From: JAAYYM01 sp964638005
GTDB lineage: Bacteria > Bacillota > Clostridia > Lachnospirales > Lachnospiraceae
Reading direction: 5' to 3'
Assembly: GCA_964638005.1 (NCBI GenBank)
Contig: CAZWXS010000003.1
Location: forward strand, 44,823 to 108,822
Length of the DNA stretch: 64,000 nucleotides
Positions 23,871 to 31,240 of this stretch are shown piece by piece. Within the stretch, counting starts at the first letter, position 1. Every line of letters begins with the position of its first letter. The notes under the pieces are model-generated. The model was not told the DNA's origin. It saw nothing but the letters and a program-made list of their open reading frames with translations, and did no database searches. A program made the translations under genes and the position numbers.

Positions 23871-24092
23871 ATGAAGATTGCAAAAGATGCAGGCAAAGGA
23901 GGTTATCCGAACAAAAAAGTTGGCCAAATCGGTTTAGGAGTAGGCGGTGCTTTGTGTTGTGCCGGTGTCTATGGTTTGACCCGGAGTGCGGTCTTTGGAA
24001 TAGGAAGTGATCACTGTGCAGACGTGTTGGACAGTGCATTAAAATGCAGCAGACGTTTGGGCAGTTTGATGGAGGAGTACAAGTCTGCATAA
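23871..24092 (+). CDS. Possible small Gly-rich membrane protein (uncertain)
   Basis: An open frame of 73 residues from ATG 23871, or 78 from ATG 23856. It has a Gly/Cys-rich hydrophobic segment (GQIGLGVGGALCCAGVYGL) and a basic start, like small membrane proteins, and fills an otherwise empty 190-base gap. Against it: only a weak ribosome site (ggat), no clear promoter, no family recognised, and 82 bases overlap the 3' end of the minus-strand AP2 gene. A TTGACA-N4-TGTCAA palindrome lies just upstream (23847-23862). It may be spurious. Confidence 0.25.
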   Translation: MKIAKDAGKGGYPNKKVGQIGLGVGGALCCAGVYGLTRSAVFGIGSDHCADVLDSALKCSRRLGSLMEEYKSA

Positions 24093-24820
24093 GCCGAGGG
24101 GGATATGCAGTCGATGTAATTGGTTTCGTAATTTCTGGAAATTCCTTGTTTTTTCAGACAGTCAACCGCTTTGTTATAGGCAATGGCGGCCTCGATGTCC
24201 GTATCAAAACAACCAATCACATAATTGCTTCTGATATGTATGATACTTTTGTATCCGAGTTTTCCGTTTTTTTTAAAGCGGCTGACACCGGTATAATGGT
24301 TGATGATTTCAATGTTTTCATAACGATAATCAGTCGGATCCTGATTGATGAATCTGTAATCCTTGTCCGGTACGGCGTAGGTCTTGATACCGTATCTGCC
24401 CGCAATGCTGACCTGCATACCATAGTCTGCGACAAAGAGATGTCCTCCGCGGGCGGATATCTTATGCTCGGAATAGTAAAACAGATCGTCGATATCGAAT
24501 TTCAATACCATATCTCGGTTCAGATAGTATTCAAAATAGTTGCGGCGCAGATAGATCGGATTTTTGAAATAAACCAGGTTGTCCCGAAAATTGATCAGGA
24601 TGATCCATTTTTCAAAGGAAAGAGGACAATCACCATGGTATTCCTCCGGCTTTTGGGCGGAAGAAAGTAGTTTATGCGCGCACAGATATGCCAAATGAGC
24701 CTTTTGCTCCGTGCTGTAAGAGCCAAGACTGATGTGTTTGTTATGATGCGTTATGGAGGCACGATAGTATATTGTGCCGTCTTTTTTTCTTGCGGTATAA
24801 ACGCCCGGTTTGAACGCCAT
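24011..24820 (-). CDS. Double AP2-domain protein with degenerate HNH core
   Basis: 269 residues from the ATG at 24820 (ribosome site ggaggtg; an upstream TTG frame is ignored). Two AP2/ERF-like DNA-binding units are visible: residues 5-52 (GVYTARKKDGTIYYRASI, then LGSYSTEQKAHLAYLCA) and 178-225 (GVSRFKKNG, then GCFDTDIEAAIAYNKAV). Between them, residues 154-174 (DYRFINQDPTDYRYENIEII) align with the HNH block 'vDHINGDplDNRrENLr', but the catalytic His and the D-N-R Asn are replaced. This is the architecture of AP2-HNH homing endonucleases with the nuclease lost, so it is likely a DNA-binding protein or an inactive relic. It diverges from nrdD. Confidence 0.72.
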   Translation of the reverse strand: MAFKPGVYTARKKDGTIYYRASITHHNKHISLGSYSTEQKAHLAYLCAHKLLSSAQKPEEYHGDCPLSFEKWIILINFRDNLVYFKNPIYLRRNYFEYYLNRDMVLKFDIDDLFYYSEHKISARGGHLFVADYGMQVSIAGRYGIKTYAVPDKDYRFINQDPTDYRYENIEIINHYTGVSRFKKNGKLGYKSIIHIRSNYVIGCFDTDIEAAIAYNKAVDCLKKQGISRNYETNYIDCISPSAYADLYSSIKLPKRLLHFNALSNTSAQ

Positions 24821-24903
24821 AGACACCTCCGGCAGCAAGGATTCTCATGGGTATAGTATAGCACATGTAGAAAATAAAGGCATCGTTTTGTGTACTTTGC
24901 ATG

Positions 24904-24932
24904 TTGACAAAGAGAGGTCAAATTGATATATT
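24904..24932 (+). promoter_or_regulatory. Sigma-A promoter of nrdD
   Basis: TTGACA (24904-24909), 17-base spacer, TATATT (24927-24932). TTGAC-N8-GTCAA (24904-24921) is also an inverted repeat within it. Predicted start near 24939, directly before paired NrdR-like boxes. Confidence 0.8.
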
Positions 24933-24941
24933 TTAATAAGC

Positions 24942-24989
24942 ATACAAGATATAGATTACAAATAGATGCGGCAACACAAAATGTAGTGA
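24942..24989 (+). promoter_or_regulatory. Paired NrdR-like boxes
   Basis: Two related 16-mers, ATACAAGATATAGATT (24942-24957) and ACACAAAATGTAGTGA (24974-24989), are 32 bp apart, about three helical turns. Both resemble the NrdR consensus ACACWATATnTAGTGT (second better than first). NrdR represses ribonucleotide reductase operons through such tandem boxes with 31-32 bp spacing. The pair lies just after the promoter and before the ribosome site of nrdD. Confidence 0.6.
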
Positions 24990-25015
24990 TGATTATAGCG
25001 AGGGGAGCAGTAAAA

Positions 25016-27205
25016 ATGAGTGAAAAAGTAGAAAGTGCTTCGGGAGAATCTGTAGATTATTCACAGTTATACAAAACGAAGAGACCTGTCAAGATGATCA
25101 AAAAAGACGGGACAAGGGAAGAGTTCAATGTACAGAAGGTAGTGGATGCAGTCGGCAAGTCGGCATATCGTGCATTGACCAAGTTCACGGAGGAGGAGAA
25201 AAGATATATCTGTGAATGTGTTGTTAAGAGAGTGGATGAGCTGGAGCAGGACGAGATTCCGATTCCGATCATGCATAATATCGTTGAGAGTGCTCTGGAA
25301 GAGGTAAAGCCGATTGTTGCCAAGAGCTATCGTGACTATCGGAATTATAAGCAGGACTTTGTCAGGATGCTGGATGATGTCTATAAGAAGAGCCAGTCCA
25401 TCATGTATATCGGTGACAAGGAAAATTCCAATACAGACAGTGCGCTTGTTTCTACGAAAAGAAGCTTGATCTTTAACCAGTTAAATAAAGAACTGTATCA
25501 GAAGTTTTTTATGACGACCGATGAGATACAGGCATGCCGTGACGGCTATATTTACGTACATGATATGTCGGCAAGGCGTGATACGATGAACTGCTGTCTG
25601 TTTGATGTCCAGTCTGTGTTGACAGGCGGCTTTGAGATGGGCAATCTCTGGTATAACGAACCGAAATCGCTGGATGTGGCATTTGATGTTATCGGTGATA
25701 TCGTTCTTTCGGCAGCCAGCCAGCAGTATGGCGGATTCACCGTGCCGAGTGCGGATTTGATTTTGGAGCCGTATGCCGAGAAATCATATGCCAAGTATGT
25801 GAATAAGTATATTAAGATGGGTGTGGATCAGGAAACGGCTGAGTCACAGGCATATGCCGATGTGACAAAGGAATTCGAGCAAGGATATCAGGGCTGGGAG
25901 TACAAGTTTAATACGGTTGCTTCAAGCAGAGGAGATTATCCTTTTATTACGGTTACGACAGGAACGGGAACAGGCAGATTTGCAAAGCTTGCGACGATAT
26001 GCATGTTGAATGTCAGAAGACGCGGACAGGGTAAGGCAGACTGCAAGAAGCCGGTTCTGTTTCCGAAGATTGTATTTCTGTATGATGAAAACCTGCATGG
26101 ACCCGGCAAAGACTTAGAGGATGTATTTGAGGCAGGAGTCAGATGTTCCAGCAAGACGATGTATCCTGATTGGTTGAGTCTGACAGGAAAGGGCTATATA
26201 GCAAGCATGCACAAGCAATACGGTAAGATTATTTCCCCGATGGGCTGTCGTGCATTTTTGTCACCGTGGTACGAGCGTGGCGGCATGCATCCGGCTGACG
26301 ATCAGGATGTCCCCGTATTTGTGGGAAGATTCAACATCGGTGCGGTTTCGCTGCATCTGCCAATGATTTTGGCAAAGGCAAGACATGAGAGCAAAGATTT
26401 CTATGAGGTGTTGGATTATTATCTGAACCTGATTCGTCGTCTGCACATCAGGACATATGCATACCTTGGAGAAATGAGAGCTTCCACCAATCCGCTGGCG
26501 TATTGTGAGGGAGGATTCCTTGGCGGCCATCTCAGCCTTTCGGATAAGATCAAGCCATTGCTGAAGTCTGCGACAGCATCCTTTGGTATTACGGCATTCA
26601 ATGAGCTGCAGCAGCTATACAACGGCAAATCACTCGTGGAAGACGGCGAGTTCGCGATTGAAGTGCTGGAATATATCAATAAGAAGATCAATGAGTTCAA
26701 GGAAGAAGACGGAAACCTGTATGCGATTTATGCGACTCCGGCAGAAAATCTGTGCGGGTTGCAGGTACAGCAGTTCAGAAAGAAATATGGCATCATCGAA
26801 AATGTCTCCGACAGAGAATATGTAAGCAATGGCTTCCACTGTCATGTGACTGAGAATATCACACCGATTCAGAAGCAGGATCTGGAATATCGTTTCTGGG
26901 AGCTGTCGAATGGCGGAAAGATTCAATATGTCAAGTACCCGATTGATTATAATATCGAAGCCATCAAGACATTGATTCGACGTGCGATGGATATGGGATT
27001 TTATGAAGGCGTCAATATGTCACTGGCCTATTGTGACGACTGCGGACATCAGGAACTTGAAATGGATGTGTGTCCGAAGTGCGGAAGTAAGAACTTGACG
27101 AAGATCGATCGCATGAACGGCTATTTATCCTATTCGCGTGTACATGGAGATACCCGTCTGAATGACGCGAAGATGGCAGAAATAGCAGAAAGAAAATCAA
27201 TGTAG
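25016..27205 (+). CDS. nrdD: Anaerobic (class III) ribonucleoside-triphosphate reductase
   Basis: Glycyl-radical enzyme making dNTPs without oxygen. 729 residues from ATG 25016 (ribosome site aggggag); an upstream in-frame extension from 24923 overlaps the promoter region and is rejected. N-terminal ATP-cone (about 23-110, beginning RPVKMIKKDGTREEF), then the catalytic barrel. The C-terminus has a Zn site (Cys673, 676, 686, 689) and the radical loop with Gly702 in MNGYLS. Its activating enzyme gene nrdG follows after 15 bases. Confidence 0.97.
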   Translation: MSEKVESASGESVDYSQLYKTKRPVKMIKKDGTREEFNVQKVVDAVGKSAYRALTKFTEEEKRYICECVVKRVDELEQDEIPIPIMHNIVESALEEVKPIVAKSYRDYRNYKQDFVRMLDDVYKKSQSIMYIGDKENSNTDSALVSTKRSLIFNQLNKELYQKFFMTTDEIQACRDGYIYVHDMSARRDTMNCCLFDVQSVLTGGFEMGNLWYNEPKSLDVAFDVIGDIVLSAASQQYGGFTVPSADLILEPYAEKSYAKYVNKYIKMGVDQETAESQAYADVTKEFEQGYQGWEYKFNTVASSRGDYPFITVTTGTGTGRFAKLATICMLNVRRRGQGKADCKKPVLFPKIVFLYDENLHGPGKDLEDVFEAGVRCSSKTMYPDWLSLTGKGYIASMHKQYGKIISPMGCRAFLSPWYERGGMHPADDQDVPVFVGRFNIGAVSLHLPMILAKARHESKDFYEVLDYYLNLIRRLHIRTYAYLGEMRASTNPLAYCEGGFLGGHLSLSDKIKPLLKSATASFGITAFNELQQLYNGKSLVEDGEFAIEVLEYINKKINEFKEEDGNLYAIYATPAENLCGLQVQQFRKKYGIIENVSDREYVSNGFHCHVTENITPIQKQDLEYRFWELSNGGKIQYVKYPIDYNIEAIKTLIRRAMDMGFYEGVNMSLAYCDDCGHQELEMDVCPKCGSKNLTKIDRMNGYLSYSRVHGDTRLNDAKMAEIAERKSM

Positions 27206-27220
27206 GGGAGGCAGCATATT

Positions 27221-27736
27221 TTGCGTTATCATAACATTACAAAGGATGACATGCTCAATGGAGACGGGCTTAGAGTGGTATTGTGGGTGGCAGGCTGCTC
27301 ACATTGCTGCAAGGAGTGCCAGAATCCTATGACATGGGATCCGGACGGAGGACTTCTGTTTGACGAGAAGGCCAAGGAAGAGATATTTGCGGAATTGGAT
27401 AAGGACTATATATCAGGTGTCACATTGAGCGGAGGAGATCCGCTGCATTCGGCAAATCGTATGGATGTCAGGAATCTGGTAATCGAAATCAAGGAGAAGT
27501 ATCCACATAAGACCGTATGGATGTATACGGGAGATCTTTGGGAGAATGTCATGCATTATCCTGTGATGAAGTACGTGGATGTTCTGGTGGACGGCGAGTT
27601 TGAAATCGAACAGCGGGACGTGACGCTGCGATGGAAGGGCAGTGCGAACCAAAGGGTTATCGATGTGCAGAAGTCTCTTAAGGAGAATGCGCATTTGGGA
27701 GAACCGGTCATCTATTGTGAGGATCATTACAAATAA
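27221..27736 (+). CDS. nrdG: Anaerobic ribonucleotide reductase activating protein (radical SAM)
   Basis: 171-residue radical-SAM activase that generates the glycyl radical on NrdD. The [4Fe-4S] C-x3-C-x2-C motif is Cys26, Cys30, Cys33 (GCSHCCKECQNP). The SAM-binding GG motif is TLSGGDPL. Start is TTG at 27221 with ribosome site ggggagg nine bases upstream; no nearer ATG keeps the N-terminus. Part of an nrdD-nrdG-dUTPase cluster. Confidence 0.96.
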   Translation: MRYHNITKDDMLNGDGLRVVLWVAGCSHCCKECQNPMTWDPDGGLLFDEKAKEEIFAELDKDYISGVTLSGGDPLHSANRMDVRNLVIEIKEKYPHKTVWMYTGDLWENVMHYPVMKYVDVLVDGEFEIEQRDVTLRWKGSANQRVIDVQKSLKENAHLGEPVIYCEDHYK

Positions 27737-27768
27737 TTCAAAAGACGAGGATTTAGGAGACATAAGAT

Positions 27769-28284
27769 ATGAAGAGGATTGCCAGGTTTTATAAGGTTAG
27801 TTTTGAGAGATTTGCAAAGGACTGGGAGGACTGCTTCGGGACAACACCGGAGGAGGATGTCATTCGGATATATGAGAATATCATGATTCCGATGCGGGCG
27901 ACTGCGGGATCGGCAGGCTATGATTTTTACAGTCCGATAGGATTTTCACTGCTGCCGGGAGAGACGATCAAGATTCCGACAGGTATCCGGGTTGAGATGG
28001 AACCTGACTGGGTACTGAAGTGTTATCCGAGGAGCGGTCTTGGGTTCAAGTTCAGACTGCAGCTCAATAATACGGTAGGAATCATAGACAGTGATTATTT
28101 CTATTCTGATAATGAAGGACATATTTTTTCAAAGCTTACAAACGATTCCAATGAAGGCCGCACTGTAACGATAGAGGCAGGTATGGGATTCATGCAGGGA
28201 ATCTTTGTGGAGTACGGCATAACGGTGGATGATGATGTGACAGATGTCAGAAACGGCGGTTTCGGAAGCACAACCAGACAATAA
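27769..28284 (+). CDS. dUTPase-family nucleotide hydrolase
   Basis: 171 residues with the five trimeric-dUTPase motifs: AGYDFYSP (1), PRSGLGFKF (2), NNTVGIIDSDYF (3), GMGFMQGIFVEY (4, divergent) and RNGGFGSTTR (5). dUTP diphosphatase hydrolyses dUTP to dUMP and PPi. The first 35 residues and an insert after motif 3 make it longer than the usual ~150. Motif 4 lacks the common 'RIAQL' wording, so the dCTP deaminase/dUTPase branch is not fully settled. Location after nrdDG fits dNTP-pool control. Ribosome site taggaga. Confidence 0.85.
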   Translation: MKRIARFYKVSFERFAKDWEDCFGTTPEEDVIRIYENIMIPMRATAGSAGYDFYSPIGFSLLPGETIKIPTGIRVEMEPDWVLKCYPRSGLGFKFRLQLNNTVGIIDSDYFYSDNEGHIFSKLTNDSNEGRTVTIEAGMGFMQGIFVEYGITVDDDVTDVRNGGFGSTTRQ

Positions 28285-28297
28285 TGCAGCACATTTA

Positions 28298-28327
28298 TGA
28301 ATAATCCCTTCTGTTTTCGGCAAACTA
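28298..28327 (+). promoter_or_regulatory. Sigma-G-type (forespore) promoter
   Basis: TGAATA (28298-28303), 17-base spacer, CAAACTA (28321-28327). This is close to the Bacillus/Clostridium sigma-G consensus TGAATA-N17/18-CATACTA and unlike sigma-A sites elsewhere in the window. It lies 37 bases before the SpoVAF-like start, matching a spore-specific gene. Confidence 0.72.
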
Positions 28328-28363
28328 TGAAATGTAGTGAGTATGAGAACCGGAGGGATTTTT

Positions 28364-29839
28364 ATGAACATAACGATCAAAGAAGCACGTGAGAATGCCA
28401 AACAGCAGGAGAACGTCAGCACCGATATCAACGGAACCATCGGATGGTTTAACGAGAATCTGAGACTGGAGGATAACTTTGACATTATATACCGCGTCAT
28501 CACAGTCGGCGGAAAAAAAGCATGTTTTTATTATATCGACGGTTTTTGCAAGGATGATCTCATGCAGAAGATGCTGCAGTTCTTCTATTCGATCACACCG
28601 GAAGATATGCCGGATAATGCTCATGAGATGTGCAAGAAGTACATGCCGTACGTAGAGATTGATCTGGCGAGAGACAAAGATGTCATATTACAGTTTATCC
28701 TGTCCGGTGTATTGGCGTTCTTTGTAGATGGCTTTGATCAGTGTATCCTCATAGACTGCCGTACCTATCCTGCGCGTGACGTGTCAGAGCCTGAAAAGGA
28801 TAAGACGATGCGCGGCTCCAAGGATGGTTTTGTAGAGACGTTGATTTTTAATACGGCATTGGTCAGGCGACGGATCAGAGATACCAATCTGTGTATGAAG
28901 ATGATGAATGCAGGAGCGGCATCTAAGACGGATATTGTGGTCTGCTATATGGAAAATCGTGTGGATAAGGCTTTTTTGGAGCGATTGGTTCAAAGGATAG
29001 AGAACATCAAAGTGGATGCTCTTACCATGAGTCAGGAGAGCCTGGCTGAATGTATCTATCACCGTAAGTGGTTTAATCCGTTTCCGAAATTCAAGTATAC
29101 AGAACGCCCGGACACTGCAACGGCACAGGTGCTGGAGGGGGATGTCATCATACTCGTGGACAACTCGCCGCAGGCAATGATCATACCGACATCCATCTTT
29201 GACATTATTGAAGAGGCGGATGATTATTATTTTCCACCTATCACAGGGACATATCTGCGTCTGTCCAGAATGCTGATCGCGCTGCTTACTTTTTTGATTC
29301 CGCCGACCTTTTTGCTTCTTATGATGAATCCGGAATGGATACCGTCCGGATTTGCATTTATACAGGTCAAGGAAACGATCAATGTGCCGCTGATCTGGCA
29401 GTTTTTGATTTTGGAACTGGCGATTGACGGCTTACGGCTGGCGGCAGTGAATACGCCGAATATGCTAAGCACGCCGCTCAGTATCCTGGCGGGTTTGGTG
29501 CTGGGAGAGTTTTCTGTACAGTCCGGCTGGTTCAATGCAGAGGTAATGCTCTATATGGCATTTGTTGCAGTTTCGACCTATACACAGGCAAATTATGAAC
29601 TGGGTTATGCCTTGAAATTCATGCGCATGATTGCGCTGATACTGACAGCGATATTTGGTGTGTTCGGATATATTGCAGGTATTGTCGTTTGTGTTGCGGC
29701 GATTGTCAGCAATAGGACGGTTGCCGATAAGTCCTATGTCTATCCGCTCATCCCGTTTCATTTTAAGGTATTGTGCAAGAGGCTGTTTCGAATGCGTATG
29801 TCAGGAGCCAATGACGGCAGCTCAAAATCCGTAGAATAA
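28364..29839 (+). CDS. Spore germination protein, GerA family (SpoVAF-like)
   Basis: 491-residue GerA-family protein: a soluble N-terminal part (about 1-285) with GFDQCILIDCRTYPARDV and the family block FVETLIFNTALVRRRIRD, then about five membrane helices (roughly 300-470). GerA A-subunits sit in the spore inner membrane. Length and lack of adjacent gerB/gerC genes fit SpoVAF, which helps release dipicolinate, better than a GerAA. In B. subtilis spoVAF is in the spoVA operon; here it stands alone behind a sigma-G-type promoter. Start ATG 28364 has ggaggg; an earlier GTG is not used. Confidence 0.85.
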   Translation: MNITIKEARENAKQQENVSTDINGTIGWFNENLRLEDNFDIIYRVITVGGKKACFYYIDGFCKDDLMQKMLQFFYSITPEDMPDNAHEMCKKYMPYVEIDLARDKDVILQFILSGVLAFFVDGFDQCILIDCRTYPARDVSEPEKDKTMRGSKDGFVETLIFNTALVRRRIRDTNLCMKMMNAGAASKTDIVVCYMENRVDKAFLERLVQRIENIKVDALTMSQESLAECIYHRKWFNPFPKFKYTERPDTATAQVLEGDVIILVDNSPQAMIIPTSIFDIIEEADDYYFPPITGTYLRLSRMLIALLTFLIPPTFLLLMMNPEWIPSGFAFIQVKETINVPLIWQFLILELAIDGLRLAAVNTPNMLSTPLSILAGLVLGEFSVQSGWFNAEVMLYMAFVAVSTYTQANYELGYALKFMRMIALILTAIFGVFGYIAGIVVCVAAIVSNRTVADKSYVYPLIPFHFKVLCKRLFRMRMSGANDGSSKSVE

Positions 29840-29863
29840 AGAGTGAAATATCAAGATTGGGGT

Positions 29864-29892
29864 TTGAAAAGTATGACAAAAGATGGTACTAT
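29864..29892 (+). promoter_or_regulatory. Sigma-A promoter of degV
   Basis: TTGAAA (29864-29869), 17-base spacer, TACTAT (29887-29892), then a 36-base leader with ribosome site gggagaaag. Confidence 0.65.
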
Positions 29893-29928
29893 AAGAAATA
29901 GAGAATATAATCATACGGGAGAAAGAAT

Positions 29929-30801
29929 ATGAGCGATTTTAAGATCAGTGTTTGTTCTACGGCAGATTTGCCGGAAAGCTATATCAAAGAAAATGAGCTG
30001 GGGGTGATCAGCCTTTCTTACATGTTCGATGACGGAGAGGTGCATAAAAGGGGGAATGACCTTCCGGAACCCGTATTTTACAGTAAAATGCGTTCCGGCA
30101 TGATGCCGACGACCTCGCAGATCAATCCGGAGGAAGCCAAGGCAGCATTTGAGGAATATCTGAAAACGACAAATGAGATTTTACAGATTGCTTTTTCTTC
30201 GGGACTCAGCGGCAGCTATAACAGTTTGAGGATTGCGGCTGAAGAGTTGATGGAGGAGAGAGAGGATGTCAAGATTATTGTGGTTGATACTTTGGCGGCA
30301 TCTCTCGGAGAGGGCCTGCTCGTACACAAGGCAGTTCAGATGAAGAAGCAGGGTAAGAGCATTGAAGAGGTCGTGGAATGGTTAGAGGAACACAAGCTGA
30401 ATCTGGTGCATATGTTTACAGTGGATGATTTGTTCCATCTGCACAGAGGCGGTCGTGTCAGCAAGGCAACGGCAGTATTCGGAACGATGGTCAATATCAA
30501 GCCGATTCTGCATGTGGATGATGAAGGTCATCTGATGCCGTTATCCAAGGTACGTGGGAGAAAGAAATCCTTGAATACACTTGTAGATTATATGGAAGAT
30601 AAGATGGGTACGTACCGGGATCAAAACGATATTTTCTTCATCAGCCACGGCGATTCACTGGAGGATGCGGAATATGTAGCCGAAGAGGTCAAGAGAAGAC
30701 TCGGAATAGACAGTTATCTGATCAATTATGTTTCACCGACGATCGGAGCACATTCGGGACCGGGAACCATAGCATTGTTTTTCTTGGGAGATAAGCGATG
30801 A
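29929..30801 (+). CDS. DegV-family fatty-acid-binding protein
   Basis: 290 residues of the DegV (FakB-like) family, which bind one fatty acid and, with FakA kinase, deliver acyl-phosphate for phospholipid synthesis. Family motifs: ICSTADLP-like VCSTADLP at the start, MPTTSQINPEE, the FSSGLSGSYNS lipid-carboxylate segment, VVDTLAASLGEGLLV and DDLFHLHRGGRVSK. Whether it acts as FakB is inferred. Its stop overlaps the CBS gene start (ATGA). Confidence 0.93.
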   Translation: MSDFKISVCSTADLPESYIKENELGVISLSYMFDDGEVHKRGNDLPEPVFYSKMRSGMMPTTSQINPEEAKAAFEEYLKTTNEILQIAFSSGLSGSYNSLRIAAEELMEEREDVKIIVVDTLAASLGEGLLVHKAVQMKKQGKSIEEVVEWLEEHKLNLVHMFTVDDLFHLHRGGRVSKATAVFGTMVNIKPILHVDDEGHLMPLSKVRGRKKSLNTLVDYMEDKMGTYRDQNDIFFISHGDSLEDAEYVAEEVKRRLGIDSYLINYVSPTIGAHSGPGTIALFFLGDKR

Positions 30802-31205
30802 ATATATTATTTTTTCTGACCCCAAAGAGTGAAGTGGAGTTTGCGCGCAGTGACAGTACGATCGGAGAGGTCATAGATATTTTGGAACGGAGTACATACA
30901 CTGCCATACCGATAATCAACCGTAAGGGTGAATATAAGGGAACGATCTCAGAGGGCGATATTTTATGGACATTGAAAAATGAAGCAGACTATAATGCAAA
31001 GATGCTTATGGAACTGAAAGTATCCAAAATCGAACGAAGACAGAATCATGAGCCGGTCAAAGTGAATGCCAAGGTTCAGGATATGGTCAACAGAGCGATG
31101 AATCAGAATTTCGTGCCGGTGATTGACGATGATGATGTGTTTATCGGCATTGTAAAGAGAAAGGATATACTGCAGTATTATTTTGAACTAAACGAAAAGA
31201 AGTGA
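30798..31205 (+). CDS. CBS-domain pair protein
   Basis: 135 residues made of two CBS motifs (about 1-60, with YTAIPIINRKGEYKGTISEGDIL; and 70-130, with NFVPVIDDDDVFIGIVKRKDIL). Such stand-alone pairs bind adenosyl ligands (AMP, ATP, SAM) and sense energy state. Translationally coupled to the DegV gene by a four-base overlap and followed by a chemoreceptor after 35 bases. Ligand and target unknown. Confidence 0.88.
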   Translation: MNILFFLTPKSEVEFARSDSTIGEVIDILERSTYTAIPIINRKGEYKGTISEGDILWTLKNEADYNAKMLMELKVSKIERRQNHEPVKVNAKVQDMVNRAMNQNFVPVIDDDDVFIGIVKRKDILQYYFELNEKK

Positions 31206-31240
31206 AAGACAAAATAAAAAGTACGTAGGGGAATATGCGG

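Noticed and set aside
24923..25015. In-frame upstream extension of nrdD
   Set aside because: It overlaps the promoter and NrdR-like boxes and lacks a ribosome site; ATG 25016 has a good one.
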